Source: Caryophanales bacterium UBA4682
GTDB lineage: Bacteria; Bacillota_I; Bacilli_A; RFN20; CAG-288
Length of the DNA: 64,000 bases
Direction: 5' to 3'
Assembly: GCA_002404995.1 (NCBI GenBank)
Contig: DHKY01000001.1
Location: 134,543-198,542, forward strand
Position 1 is the stretch's first letter. Each line of letters opens with the position of its first letter. Both the position numbers and the translations under genes were made by a program. A model generated the notes under the pieces. That model was not told the origin of the DNA. It made no database searches and was given only the letters and a program-made list of their open reading frames with translations. Below, in pieces: positions 54,701 through 63,769 of this stretch.

Positions 54701-57520
54701 TTATTCGCTTCTTAGAGCAACTACAGGATCTTTCTTAGCTGCAAGCAATGCCGGGACAAGTCCAGCAATGGTTGTCAGAATCCTAGAGAGGGCAAGGATG
54801 ACTACAGCAGTCCAAGGAGCCAAAGAGGCAAGATTCGTCAGGTAAGAATATTTATGATGGATAATGATATTGAAAAGAACTTGAATTATGTAGGTAATCG
54901 CAATTCCAAACAATCCAGAGGATAATCCAATCATCCTAGATTCAGCATTGAATAAGTGAGAAACATCTTTCTTTCTTCCGCCTAAAGCACGAATGACTCC
55001 GATTTCCTTGATACGTTCCATCACTGAGACATAAGTTATAATGGCAATCCTGACTGTAGAGACAACTAAGGACAAGGAAGTAAAGGCAATTAAGGCAATC
55101 GTAATTCCTTGGATAATCCTGTCGACCATTGAGACAACCAAGGCAACATTATCCGTATATTTGATTTCCTTCCGGTCTGCTTTCTTGAGAACCTTATCCG
55201 GAAGAGCAATATCCTCTTCGCTGTTCCACTTGTCAAGATACTGAGTGACCTTATCTTTTTCAGGGAAGTCCTTCGGATAGAAGTTGATCTTTGACGGAAG
55301 GGTCTCACCGCCAACAAGACGCGAAGTCAGCGTCGCATTCGCTGCAGAACTCATTCCAGAGCCAGACTGACCCCCGGAAGCTGAGCTCCTGAACCTGTTA
55401 ATCAAGGAAGCAAGTGAGCTGGAATAGTTTCCAATAAAGCTTGTTCCCGTCTTGTCTTCGCCTTCGATATCCGGCTTATCCGGATCATGATACTGATAAT
55501 TGAACTTATAGTAGATACCATAATCCACAGTAACCATGGTGTCTCCCTGGGTTGTGTTCCTTTCCCCGGAAGTGTATCCTTGCCGCTGCGGATTCTTCTT
55601 CACATAATCTTTGATGAAAGTAACAATCTTGGAGTAATAGTTGTCTTCAATGTATTTCTTTGCAAAAGCAGGAGTGTAATAGAAGCCTGCGGAGAGTGAG
55701 GAATACCTACGGTTTTCCTTAGGCCTCCTGATGCCTGCCACCTTCCTCTTCCTTGCTTTCGAATCTTTGCTCCAATCTGCCTTTGGCTGATAGGAATAAT
55801 AATATGGGCGCAAAGAAGAAGTAGAGGAATCATTGTTTTCCGTAAACACTGTATCGTTTGAGTAATAGTAGAACTCTTTGTTCCTGATTTCATCGTAAGA
55901 GATACTCTTCCGCTCATTAAACTTGCTGTCATCATAGTCAAGTCCACGGAATTTATTGATGGTACGCCTGATATCATCCTGGTCGTAATAGCCAAGCAAA
56001 GCCAGAGAAAGATCTGTAACTTCTTCTTTCGAAGAGACGACTAGCCTGATTTCATTGGGCTCTGTCGCATAGTGACCAGCTAACCTATCATATTGTGTCC
56101 TGATGTAATCTTTGTTGCTGAGACACTGAGAGAAGGAAGTGAGTTCGCCGAGCCTAGAGGAAATGCCGCTTAATTCCTGTCCATCCTGTTTTCCGCCTTC
56201 TTCAATAATTGTTCGAGCAAAAGAGAGAATCGAGGAAAGCGAATATTTTTCATCCGCCTGATGTCCGAACCTTTTATCCTGAGTATAGATATTATTAGAA
56301 GGATCAATTCCGAAATCCAGACTTATGCAAGAGGCAAGATCATCCGGCATCTGTGCAAGATAGTTAATGTAGTCCTCTGTGATTTCGTTTTGAATCCTTG
56401 TACTGCCAAGGCTCTTTTCCTGTTCAATGAGCCGCTTAATCCTATAATTGACATCAATGTATCCGTCTTTTGTGGTGCTGTCCTTGATAATCTGTGTGTT
56501 TACGGAAGCAGTGCCTTTTTCCCTAAGAGAACTCAAATCCATCGAAGATTTAGACACGCTGACCGGATTGCCAGAAAGCATCTGCCTTTCCATTCCGTTC
56601 CTGTAATTAGAAACACCTTGGCTGACAGCAAGCACAGCGGAAACGCCAATTATACCGATAGATGCAGCAATAACAGTTAGAATAGTTCTATTCTTTTTAG
56701 AAACAAGGTTCTTAGCAGAAAGGAGGAAGGCGGTCCGCCAGGACCTCTTTGCTTTCTCGTTCTTATTAATGGTCTTTTTTTCGTCTTCCGGAAGCAGAGA
56801 ATAATCCAAAGCTTCTTTATCCGCTTTTTTCTCTTCTTCCTCTGTAAGAGGATTGGAATCCGAAACTATTTTTCCGTCAAGTAATGAAATAATACGGGAA
56901 GAATAAATCTTGGCAAGTTCCGGATTATGAGTAACCCTGATGACAAGACGCTTCTGGCTTACCTTTTTAATCAGTTCCCTGATCTGAACAGAAGTCTTGC
57001 TATCCAAAGCTCCAGTAGGTTCATCCGCCAGAAGAATCTCCGGCTCATTGACAAGTGCTCGAGCAATGGCAACACGCTGGCATTGTCCACCGGAAAGCTG
57101 ATTCGGTTTCTTCTTGTACCTTCCCTTTAATCCGACCTCATCCAGAACCGCTTTTGCTTTCTTTTCACGTTCTGACTTGCTGATACCAGAAATAGTAAGG
57201 GCAAGTTCCACGTTTTCCAGAATGTTTTCCTGAGGAATCAGGTTATAGCTCTGGAACACGAAACCGATGCGATGATTTCGGTAAATATCCCAGTCACGAT
57301 CAGAGAAATCTTTTGTCGAGCGTCCGTTAATCCTTAAATCACCAGTGGTGTAATGATCTAATCCGCCAAGTATATTCAGAAGAGTGGTTTTACCACATCC
57401 AGACGGTCCAAGTATGGAAACAAACTCATTGTCCCGAAAAGTAAGGGAGATGCCTTTCAAAGCATGAACTTCTAAATCCTTCGTCTTATAGGTCTTAGTA
57501 ATTTCTTTTAATTTCAGCAT
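54701..57520 (-). CDS. MacB-type ABC transporter, ATPase fused to FtsX-like permease
   Basis: 939 residues. The N-terminal ATPase (1-225) has Walker [11 protein letters not shown]-loop [10 protein letters not shown], signature LSGGQCQR, Walker [13 protein letters not shown] and switch THNPE, all of the LolD/MacB class. After a charged linker a first membrane helix (about residue 281-300) leads to a ~460-residue extracellular domain rich in Ser, Tyr and Arg. Three C-terminal helices with the FtsX signature ([23 protein letters not shown]) complete it. MacB-type proteins work by mechanotransmission and export or extract peptides, lipoproteins or toxins. No partner membrane-fusion protein is adjacent. 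The extracellular domain is larger than in E. coli MacB. Confidence 0.9.
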   Translation of the reverse strand: MLKLKEITKTYKTKDLEVHALKGISLTFRDNEFVSILGPSGCGKTTLLNILGGLDHYTTGDLRINGRSTKDFSDRDWDIYRNHRIGFVFQSYNLIPQENILENVELALTISGISKSEREKKAKAVLDEVGLKGRYKKKPNQLSGGQCQRVAIARALVNEPEILLADEPTGALDSKTSVQIRELIKKVSQKRLVIRVTHNPELAKIYSSRIISLLDGKIVSDSNPLTEEEEKKADKEALDYSLLPEDEKKTINKNEKAKRSWRTAFLLSAKNLVSKKNRTILTVIAASIGIIGVSAVLAVSQGVSNYRNGMERQMLSGNPVSVSKSSMDLSSLREKGTASVNTQIIKDSTTKDGYIDVNYRIKRLIEQEKSLGSTRIQNEITEDYINYLAQMPDDLASCISLDFGIDPSNNIYTQDKRFGHQADEKYSLSSILSFARTIIEEGGKQDGQELSGISSRLGELTSFSQCLSNKDYIRTQYDRLAGHYATEPNEIRLVVSSKEEVTDLSLALLGYYDQDDIRRTINKFRGLDYDDSKFNERKSISYDEIRNKEFYYYSNDTVFTENNDSSTSSLRPYYYSYQPKADWSKDSKARKRKVAGIRRPKENRRYSSLSAGFYYTPAFAKKYIEDNYYSKIVTFIKDYVKKNPQRQGYTSGERNTTQGDTMVTVDYGIYYKFNYQYHDPDKPDIEGEDKTGTSFIGNYSSSLASLINRFRSSASGGQSGSGMSSAANATLTSRLVGGETLPSKINFYPKDFPEKDKVTQYLDKWNSEEDIALPDKVLKKADRKEIKYTDNVALVVSMVDRIIQGITIALIAFTSLSLVVSTVRIAIITYVSVMERIKEIGVIRALGGRKKDVSHLFNAESRMIGLSSGLFGIAITYIIQVLFNIIIHHKYSYLTNLASLAPWTAVVILALSRILTTIAGLVPALLAAKKDPVVALRSE

Positions 57521-57655
57521 GAATTTCTCTCTTCTTTCGGTAACGCTTAATATCGTACTCTAAAAAATAAGAAGAAAAAAGAAGAAAAATGGAAAAATTA
57601 ATTTTTCTTTTTCCCTTCCATTGATTCACCCAAAAAAGACAAGAGTAAATTTTAG

Positions 57656-57684
57656 TTGATTTTTTCCACTCCCTCCCTTAGAAT
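57656..57684 (+). promoter_or_regulatory. Promoter of the NCS2 permease
   Basis: -35 TTGATT (57656-57661), 17-nt spacer, -10 TAGAAT (57679-57684). The predicted start near 57691 gives a 168-nt leader. Confidence 0.55.
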
Positions 57685-57690
57685 TACCCT

Positions 57691-57858
57691 CAGGGTAAAA
57701 AACCGATGAGAAAAGAAATCTGCAATTCCAAGACTCAGCTTTCTTCAAAGAAACGGGGATACTTTTTCTTTCTTTTCTTCACCAGTCATCAGAAATAGAT
57801 ACCAGGGGCTCCTCTTCGAGCCCCTCTTTTTTTGCCCAAAAACAGAAAGGGGAACAGG
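57691..57858 (+). promoter_or_regulatory. Structured leader with premature terminator upstream of NCS2 permease
   Basis: A 168-nt leader contains a hairpin-prone segment (TTTCTT/AAGAAA near 57741-57753) and ends in a strong intrinsic terminator just before the permease ribosome-binding site. This is the layout of a riboswitch or protein-controlled attenuator. I do not see the purine-riboswitch core, a PyrR-binding loop consensus or a T-box. Confidence 0.5.
57804..57833 (+). terminator. Intrinsic terminator in the NCS2 permease leader
   Basis: AGGGGCTC (57804-57811) pairs with GAGCCCCT (57818-57825) over a 6-nt loop, followed by CTTTTTTT. It is 25 nt before the ATG of the gene in the same direction; no plus-strand gene lies immediately upstream. 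Confidence 0.85.
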
Positions 57859-59517
57859 ATGGAAGAAGTCAAAAAACATGCTAACGGCAGGATACTAGAC
57901 GTCGACGAGAATCCGAAAAAAGCAAGTCAATGGATTGTTCTTGCAATCCAGCACGTCTTGGCAAGGTTCGTTGCCTGTATTACGGTTCCGAGGATTGTAT
58001 TTTCCGGTTATGTCGCGCCGAATGGAAGTTCGTTAGTTTCAAGTCTTATCGCACCGACCATTCTCTCGGCGGGTATCGGAAGCTTGATTTACTTAGCTCT
58101 GACCAAGCTGAAATCTCCTAGGTTCCTAGCATCCTCCTTCGCTTATATCTCTCCGATGCTCTCTGCTGTCGCACTTGGAAAGCAACCGGTATTCAATGCC
58201 CAGGGTGTCTTCCTCGGATATAGCGCAAACTTATGGGGACTCCCAATCGGCATGGCGTTTGTCGGTCTGGTCTATATCATTGTCAGCCTTATCATCCGCT
58301 TTGCAGGAGTCAACTGGCTCAATAAGCTTCTGCCGACCATTGTCGTAGGACCTGTCATCAGGGTCATCGGTCTCGGCCTATCGACTTCTGCCGTTTCCAA
58401 TCTGAGGACTGGCCCTCATCTTTCCTTTACTTCTCTGGGTACACCAAGCTGGTCAAGCGGATACAACCTCATCGCCTTATTATCCGGTCTTGTCGCTAGG
58501 ATAGTCACCGCCTTATGCTCCCACTACGGCAAAAAGACCGTTGCCTTGATTCCGTTTGTCTTAGGAAGGTTAGCCGGTTATGTAGTTGCTGTTGTCTTTA
58601 CCGGTATCTCTTATGCAATTCCGGAAAGCAATTATCTCCATGATTATTTCAAAATCATCGACTTCACTCCGCTGATCAATTTGTTTACGAAAGTCGATCC
58701 GGAAACTGGAAACCGCGTTGCTCACATCACTATTCAGTCCTTCCTCGATTATCCTCGTTTCCTTTTCCTGCCCGAAAACTGGAACTATGCTGCTGCAAAC
58801 AGCATCTGCTATACCACAACAAGCGAGCTTCCTTCGATTCTAGAAGTCGGTAAGACTACTGTTGCCGCTTCCAGCCTTACGAAAATGTTGAATCCGTTCT
58901 CCGTTTCTCAGATTGGATCTATCGCCTTATTATTCCTTCCTGTCTCTTTCGTTACTATCTGCGAACATATCGGGGACCATAAGAACAGGTCGGGCATCCT
59001 TCAGCGTGATCTTCTGAAAGAACCAGGATTAACTAAGACCTTAAGGGGTGATGGTATTGCCACTGCAGTCTCCGGAAGGTTCTGCGGTGCCGCTAACACA
59101 ACCTATGGTGAAAACGTTGCGGTTGTCGGTGTCACTAAAGTCGCTTCTGTCCGTGTCATCTGCTTGGCCTGTCTCTTCTCGATCCTTCTTTCTTTCATTT
59201 CTCCGCTTAGGGCAGTCACAGAAACGATTCCTTCCTGTGTCACTGGCGGTGTTTCGTTGCTCTTATACGGATTCATTGCTGCCTCTGGCGTCAAGAGGAG
59301 GATCAACGAGCATATAGACATGGGAAAGACAAAGAACATCTTTGTCACTTCTGTTATCCTAGTCGCCGGCATCGGAGGACTTGTCTTCTCCTTCGGTCCT
59401 TGGAAGAATCCGGAGAGGATCAAAATCACTTCGACTGCCGCAGCCATGATTCTAGGAATCATCAGGAACCTGATTCTGAAAGAAAAACCGGTAAAAGCAG
59501 AAACAGAAAACAAGTAA
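57859..59517 (+). CDS. NCS2-family nucleobase permease (uracil/xanthine permease-like)
   Basis: 552 residues from the ATG at 57859 (AAAGGGG upstream); an in-frame ATG at 57832 falls in the terminator's U-tract and is rejected. About 12-14 membrane helices. Family signs are WIVLAIQHVLARFVACITVP near the N-terminus, the 'VVGPVI' segment, the conserved HIGD (EHIGDHKNRSG) of uracil permeases, and a Gly-rich GAANTTYGENVAVVGVTKVA, equivalent to the NCS2 motif with substrate-binding Glu/Asn. The features favour uracil over purines. It imports a base by proton symport, a possible companion to the pyrimidine-nucleoside phosphorylase at 46.5 kb. Confidence 0.88.
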   Translation: MEEVKKHANGRILDVDENPKKASQWIVLAIQHVLARFVACITVPRIVFSGYVAPNGSSLVSSLIAPTILSAGIGSLIYLALTKLKSPRFLASSFAYISPMLSAVALGKQPVFNAQGVFLGYSANLWGLPIGMAFVGLVYIIVSLIIRFAGVNWLNKLLPTIVVGPVIRVIGLGLSTSAVSNLRTGPHLSFTSLGTPSWSSGYNLIALLSGLVARIVTALCSHYGKKTVALIPFVLGRLAGYVVAVVFTGISYAIPESNYLHDYFKIIDFTPLINLFTKVDPETGNRVAHITIQSFLDYPRFLFLPENWNYAAANSICYTTTSELPSILEVGKTTVAASSLTKMLNPFSVSQIGSIALLFLPVSFVTICEHIGDHKNRSGILQRDLLKEPGLTKTLRGDGIATAVSGRFCGAANTTYGENVAVVGVTKVASVRVICLACLFSILLSFISPLRAVTETIPSCVTGGVSLLLYGFIAASGVKRRINEHIDMGKTKNIFVTSVILVAGIGGLVFSFGPWKNPERIKITSTAAAMILGIIRNLILKEKPVKAETENK

Positions 59518-59537
59518 TCCGGTTTCATCGAAACAAT

Positions 59538-59572
59538 AGGAAGAGAGTGGCCTGCTCTCTTCCTTTTCTTTT
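59538..59572 (+). terminator. Terminator of the NCS2 permease gene
   Basis: A perfect 10-bp stem (AGGAAGAGAG / CTCTCTTCCT) with a 7-nt loop, followed by a T-rich tail. Confidence 0.88.
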
Positions 59573-59606
59573 ATCTTAAAAGGAAAGAGTGTAGAATAGA
59601 AAAGAC

Positions 59607-60593
59607 ATGAAAAAAGAATATTTGGGAATAGACTTAGGTTCCGAAAACACGGTCATCTACTCTTATAAGCAGAACCGGATTCTGTTTCAGGAACCGACTT
59701 GTATTGCACTGGATAGCCAGTCGGGGCAGATAAAGGACGTCGGTTACCTTGCTTCCAAGATTGAAGGCAAGACCCCTTTTCCAATCAAAATCATCTACCC
59801 GATTCGAAGAGGACTTGTCAATGATGATGATGCCCTCTACAGGTATCTTTCTTCTGTCTTCCGTCAGCTCCATCTTGATTTGAAGCATAATCCGACCGTG
59901 CTCATTCTAACGGCACCATCTCTTTGTGGAAAGACGGACCGAAAAGTGCTGATCCAGGTGGCAAAGAAGCTCTTTGCAAAAGAGGTCTTCATTGAACCAG
60001 AAGCAAAAAGGGCAGCTCTTGGTTCCTGTGATAAGGCCTACACCCCTAGTGCAGCCTTAGTCAGGAATATCGGCTCGGGTGTGACAGATATCGCAATTCT
60101 CTCCCTTGGGGAAATTGTCAGCTGGGATTCTTGTTTCATTTCCGGAGACAGCTTTTCAGAAGCCATCCGGCGTTATAGGATTCAGAAGCAGCATCTGTCA
60201 ATCGGAAGGAAAACAAGTTCATACGTCAAGAGGACCATCGGCACTTTATCCAAGAGCACTTCGAATAAGCTGATTGAAGTCAAAGGAAGAGATACTCTGA
60301 CTTCGCTTCCCTCTTCGATTCTGGTTTCTTCCGGAGAAATCAAGAATGTCCTGGCTCCGCTTGCGGATTACCTTGTCAGGAAGGTTACCGATGTCATTGG
60401 CTCTGTCTCCCCGGAGCTTGCCGCCGATTTGACAAAGACTGGTCTCACCTTAACAGGAGGCGGAGCCCTTCTCTCTGGATTGAAAGACTACTTCCGGGAT
60501 GCCTTATCGATTCCTGTCCATGTTGCCGACAATCCAGAATTATCCGTTGCTGCAGGATTGAAGAACTATATTTCCCATAGGGAAGGGAAATAA
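59607..60593 (+). CDS. MreB-like actin homologue with altered phosphate-2 motif
   Basis: 328 residues, close to MreB length. Phosphate-1 GIDLGSENT (7-15), connect regions and the adenosine motif TGGGALLSG fit MreB/Mbl. The phosphate-2 loop, normally DIGGGTT(D/E), reads NIGSGVTD at 154-161, so the Asp is Asn, one Gly is Ser and a Thr is Val. This may reduce ATP hydrolysis or make a regulatory paralogue. MreB filaments guide lateral wall synthesis; MreC and MreD are not adjacent. The gene lies between the permease terminator and yqeY. Confidence 0.85.
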   Translation: MKKEYLGIDLGSENTVIYSYKQNRILFQEPTCIALDSQSGQIKDVGYLASKIEGKTPFPIKIIYPIRRGLVNDDDALYRYLSSVFRQLHLDLKHNPTVLILTAPSLCGKTDRKVLIQVAKKLFAKEVFIEPEAKRAALGSCDKAYTPSAALVRNIGSGVTDIAILSLGEIVSWDSCFISGDSFSEAIRRYRIQKQHLSIGRKTSSYVKRTIGTLSKSTSNKLIEVKGRDTLTSLPSSILVSSGEIKNVLAPLADYLVRKVTDVIGSVSPELAADLTKTGLTLTGGGALLSGLKDYFRDALSIPVHVADNPELSVAAGLKNYISHREGK

Positions 60594-60613
60594 ATACATA
60601 GGAGGTAACATTT

Positions 60614-61048
60614 ATGGTTACATTAATTGAATTGAAGAAAGCAAAAAGGATGGCATTGAAGAATCACGATGAGAATGCACAAGATGTCTTAGGCGTCATT
60701 ATCGGTGACTACCAGAAAGCCGAAGCTGATAAAAGAGGCCAGGGCAAAGAAAGGAGCGATGCCGACAGGGTCTCTCTTCTGAATAAAGTGAAGAAAGAGC
60801 TTCTGGATGAAAAAGCCAGGTATTTGGCTGGAAACAAGGCAGAAGAAGCAAAGAATATCGATCTTCAGATCAAGATTGTTGAATCCTATCTTCCTCAAAG
60901 GAGGAACGAGGATGAAATCAAAACCATCATCGAAGGACTCGAAGATCGTTCCATCAAGAATGTCAGGGTTGTCTTCAAGACCAAGTATGCCGGCAAAGCA
61001 GACAGGGGTCTTGTCTCTAAGATTGCCCGTTCCTACCAAGGAAAGTAG
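60614..61048 (+). CDS. GatB/YqeY domain protein
   Basis: 144 residues. The helical YqeY domain pattern is clear: an Arg/Lys-rich N-terminal helix, LGVIIGDYQKAEADKRG, a helical linker, IVESYLPQRRNEDEIKTII and the tail small domain. YqeY resembles the C-terminal tRNA-binding tail of GatB, but its role is not well defined. AGGAGGT precedes the start, 20 nt after the MreB-like gene, so the two are probably co-transcribed. Followed by a strong terminator and tRNA-Trp. Confidence 0.9.
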   Translation: MVTLIELKKAKRMALKNHDENAQDVLGVIIGDYQKAEADKRGQGKERSDADRVSLLNKVKKELLDEKARYLAGNKAEEAKNIDLQIKIVESYLPQRRNEDEIKTIIEGLEDRSIKNVRVVFKTKYAGKADRGLVSKIARSYQGK

Positions 61049-61070
61049 TTTTCTCAATCAAACGCTATTT

Positions 61071-61107
61071 ACCAGCCTCTGTTCTTTTAGAGGCTGGTTT
61101 TCTTTTT
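61071..61107 (+). terminator. Terminator after yqeY
   Basis: A perfect 10-bp stem (ACCAGCCTCT / AGAGGCTGGT) with an 8-nt loop and T-rich tail. Confidence 0.9.
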
Positions 61108-61187
61108 GCAGCTTCACTTCAGAATTCAGCATCTGGAATTGACAATTTTCCATCTAAGCCCTAAAATACTAACTGCTGTTTCTTCTC

Positions 61188-61261
61188 GGGGGAATAGTTA
61201 AGTGGTATAACAGTGGTCTCCAAAACCATTATTGAGAGTTCGATTCTTTCTTCCCCCGCCA
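61188..61261 (+). tRNA. tRNA-Trp (CCA)
   Basis: 74 nt with encoded CCA. Acceptor GGGGGAA/TTCCCCC with G73, D-stem GTTA/TAAC, anticodon stem GTGGT/ACCAT with loop CTCCAAA (anticodon CCA), T-stem GAGAG/CTTTC with loop TTCGATT. It reads UGG only; no UCA-anticodon Trp tRNA is visible, in agreement with TGA being used as stop. Its 3' end and terminator are duplicated 650 bp downstream. Confidence 0.93.
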
Positions 61262-61295
61262 TCTGAAATTCAACACGGAGAAATCCGTGTTTTTT
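61256..61295 (+). repeat. 40-bp direct repeat, copy 1 (tRNA-Trp 3' end plus terminator)
   Basis: Starts CCGCCATCTGAAATT in the tRNA acceptor and ends in the T-run of the terminator hairpin ACACGGA-GAAA-TCCGTGT (61273-61295). Identical over 40 bases to copy 2 at 61906-61945. Confidence 0.92.
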
Positions 61296-61312
61296 CTTTG
61301 CTTAGCAATTAG

Positions 61313-61346
61313 CGTACTTGTTTATGTACGTTTATTTCCGTATAAT
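61313..61346 (+). promoter_or_regulatory. Promoter and operator of the toxin-antitoxin operon
   Basis: -35 TTGTTT (61318-61323), 17-nt spacer, -10 TATAAT (61341-61346). An inverted repeat CGTAC-N8-GTACG (61313-61330) overlaps the -35. TGTAC-type palindromes are the operator core of YefM-family autorepression. Confidence 0.65.
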
Positions 61347-61364
61347 GGTAACGAGGTAAAAGAC

Positions 61365-61616
61365 ATGGCAACAACGAATGTTACTGAATTGAGAAAAAAC
61401 TTGTTCAATACAATAGATTCCGTCATTAAATTCAACGAGCCCGTTCAGGTGACTACGAAGAATGGAAACGCAGTTCTTTTAAGCGAAGAGGATTATAATG
61501 CGCTTTTGGAAACGGTTTATCTCATGTCACAGCCTGGATTGGTTTCCAAAATCAAGGAAGGCGAAAAAGAACGGACCTCCGAAATGTCCAAATTCGACCC
61601 GAACGAGGAATGGTAG
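61365..61616 (+). CDS. YefM/Phd-family antitoxin
   Basis: 83 residues from the ATG at 61365 (GAGGT upstream); the longer frame to 61287 includes the promoter and is rejected. MATTNVTELRKNLFNTIDSVIKFNEPVQVTTKNGNAVLLSEEDYNALLETVYL is a canonical Phd/YefM DNA-binding domain, and the C-terminal tail ending FDPNEEW would wrap the toxin. It neutralises the following toxin and represses the operon. Its stop codon directly abuts the toxin ATG. Confidence 0.93.
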   Translation: MATTNVTELRKNLFNTIDSVIKFNEPVQVTTKNGNAVLLSEEDYNALLETVYLMSQPGLVSKIKEGEKERTSEMSKFDPNEEW

Positions 61617-61880
61617 ATGTGGGCTGTCTTTTTTACCAAAAACGCTGAGAAAGATAAGCCGAAATTGAAAATGGCCGGTTTAGAGAAGAAAGCCAAGTCC
61701 TTGCTGGTGTTGCTTTCTGAAAACCCATTTCAGACGCCTCCTTCTTTTGAAAAACTTGTTGGAGATTTGAACGGATATTATTCCCGAAGAATCAATATCC
61801 AGCATCGACTTGTTTATCGCGTTGATTCCCAAAAGCATATCGTGATTGTTCATTCCATGTGGTCACATTACGAACGATAA
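61617..61880 (+). CDS. YoeB/Txe-family ribosome-dependent mRNA interferase toxin
   Basis: 87 residues. RelE-fold catalytic residues of YoeB are in place: Glu45, Arg57/58, Arg64, His84 and Tyr85 (family Glu46, Arg59, Arg65, His83, Tyr84), in the contexts PPSFEKLVGDLNGYYSRRIN, QHRLVYRV and WSHYER. It cleaves mRNA in the ribosomal A site when freed from antitoxin. It starts immediately after the antitoxin stop. Confidence 0.93.
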   Translation: MWAVFFTKNAEKDKPKLKMAGLEKKAKSLLVLLSENPFQTPPSFEKLVGDLNGYYSRRINIQHRLVYRVDSQKHIVIVHSMWSHYER

Positions 61881-61905
61881 GGGTTCGAATAAATCCTGCA
61901 TTGCT

Positions 61906-61945
61906 CCGCCATCTGAAATTCAACACGGAGAAATCCGTGTTTTTT
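61906..61945 (+). repeat. 40-bp direct repeat, copy 2 (duplicate tRNA-Trp 3' end plus terminator)
   Basis: Identical to 61256-61295, including a working terminator hairpin (61923-61945) that would end the toxin-antitoxin transcript. The group II intron begins 3 nt after it. Confidence 0.92.
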
Positions 61946-61948
61946 ATT

Positions 61949-63769
61949 GTGTGATGGGCATGTCATATATCTAAAGGGTGAAAGTCCCGAGTAGGAACGT
62001 CGTTATAACTACCTAGTGAAACTCAAGTCTAGTATCGTGGTATAGGATGAAAGAAGAGCGTAGCAAACAGACTAGGCAACGGAAAAAACTTGATACAAGG
62101 CGATTGGCTTGTGATGAGATAACAGTACATATCAAAATCACGGACGACCGTAAAAGTCAGTCAGTAAATCAAGTGTTCAAGGCTAGAAAGATATGTGTCT
62201 TACCCCGTGAGGTCTTGGAGATTTGAAGAAATTCAAAGTCGGAAAAGGTTTGCTCCAAGAAGTCAGCAGAAGCCATAGTACTCGAAAGAGGAAGGGCCGA
62301 ATGAACAAACCTTTGCAAGGTACAAATGGGAGTGTCTGTTTCATCCGCAAGGTGAGAAGTAGCAATCGTACATTGCGAAAAGTATGCCGAAAACGATGAT
62401 GATGGACAAACCGAAAGGAGGAAACACAAAACTATGAGATTGATTGAGGAAATTGCATCTAAAGACAACCTGAATCAAGCCTTTTTGCAGGTCACAGGAA
62501 ACAAAGGTGCCTCGTGCATCGACAACATGACCTGTGATGAAGTGAAAGACTATCTGAAAGTCCATGGTCAAGACTTGATCAATCAAATCCTAAGCCGTGA
62601 GTATCAACCTCTTCCGGTAAAAGAGTGGAATACCAAAGCCAAATGGCGGAATAAGAAAACTTGGCATTCCGACCATTGTTGATAGGATTGTCCAACAGGC
62701 TGTCGTACAAAAACTGACGCCGATATTCGAGCCTATATTCAGTGAATACTCATATGGATTCAAGCCCAAAAGAAGATGTCAGGATGCGATAGACAGGACG
62801 CTTGAACTCACCAACCAAGGGTATGAATGGATAGTTGACTTAGACTTGGAAAAATTCTTCGACAATGTTCCCCAAGACAAGCTCATAAGAATCGTTGACA
62901 ATGTGGTGAAAGACAGTGATGTCACCGCACTTGTTCATAAATTCCTGAGAGCAGGTGTCCTGGTCAATGGGCATTTTGAAGAAACAAATCTAGGAACACC
63001 ACAAGGCGGAAACCTTTCACCCTTGCTGAGCAACATTTACCTGAATGAGCCCGACAAGGAGCTGGAAAGGAGACAGCTGCATTTTGCAAGATATGCGGAT
63101 GACTGTGTTATCTTCGTTAAAACCGAATTCTCAGCTGCAGGAGTGATGAAGAACATTGTCACATTCATTGAGACGAAGTTGAAACTGAAGGTCAATGCCT
63201 TGAAAACCTATATCACAAGACCGAACAACCTCAAATACTTAGGCTTTTCGTTTTGGAAATCAGCGGATGGCTGGAATGCAAAACCACATGACGAAAGCTT
63301 CATAAAGCTTTTCAGGAAACTGAGAATGCTTATGAGACGCTCTTGGAGATCGAATTGAAAAGATAAACCAAGTGCTGAGAGGTTGGATCAACTGCTATCG
63401 CAAGTCTAGTATGAAAACCAAAATCGCCAGGCTAGGAGAATGGTTGAAAAATGCAACGAGGGTTGTCATCTGGAAACAATTGAAGGTCTCCCGAAAGAAA
63501 ATAGAGACTCTGGTCCGACTGAGGATTGACAGAGAGGAAGCCAAAGGCCTGACCTTCTGCAGAAGAGGCTATCAGTTCATCTCTCATTCCTGTTTCGTCA
63601 AGAGAGCAATCTCGAATTCACGACTGAAGAAAAGAGGGCTTTTAGACCCTCTTGAATACTATCTCAAAGAGAGGCATAGATGTTTGTTCAAACCGCCGTA
63701 TGCGGAAGACCGCACGTACGGTGGTGTGAGAGGGAGCGGAGAAGCTATCGCTTCTCACTCTCTACTCGC
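61949..63769 (+). mobile_element. Group II intron (probably bacterial class C) with broken reverse transcriptase
   Basis: The 5' boundary reads GTGTGATGGG, fitting the GTGYG start. The RNA then has the domain I pattern (GGGTGAAAGTCCCGAGTAGG). A reverse-transcriptase gene lies in domain IV, and domain V (63692-63725) and VI follow. The insertion point is 3 nt after the T-run of a Rho-independent terminator, the preferred target of class C introns, and the maturase tail has no HNH endonuclease. The 3' end is placed at about 63766-63770 from domain VI. Transcribed in plus direction. Confidence 0.8.

Larger units (their letters stand above)
61256..61945 (+). mobile_element. Putative mini-element at tRNA-Trp carrying a toxin-antitoxin pair
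   Basis: The 40-bp repeats enclose exactly one two-gene toxin-antitoxin operon. The distal copy is preceded by a tRNA-like T-arm remnant (GGGTTCGAAT near 61881-61890). Site-specific elements typically use tRNA 3' ends as attachment sites and duplicate them in this way. No integrase gene is inside, so it would be a cassette or decayed element moved in trans, or the result of a tRNA duplication. Confidence 0.5.

Noticed and set aside
57691..57858. Purine riboswitch, PyrR site or T-box in the NCS2 leader
   Set aside because: The purine-riboswitch core, the PyrR anti-antiterminator consensus and the T-box sequence were looked for and not seen, so only a generic attenuator is claimed.
61188..61261. 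tRNA for TGA decoding (Trp-UCA or selenocysteine)
   Set aside because: The anticodon is CCA and the tRNA has a short variable loop, so it is an ordinary tRNA-Trp.
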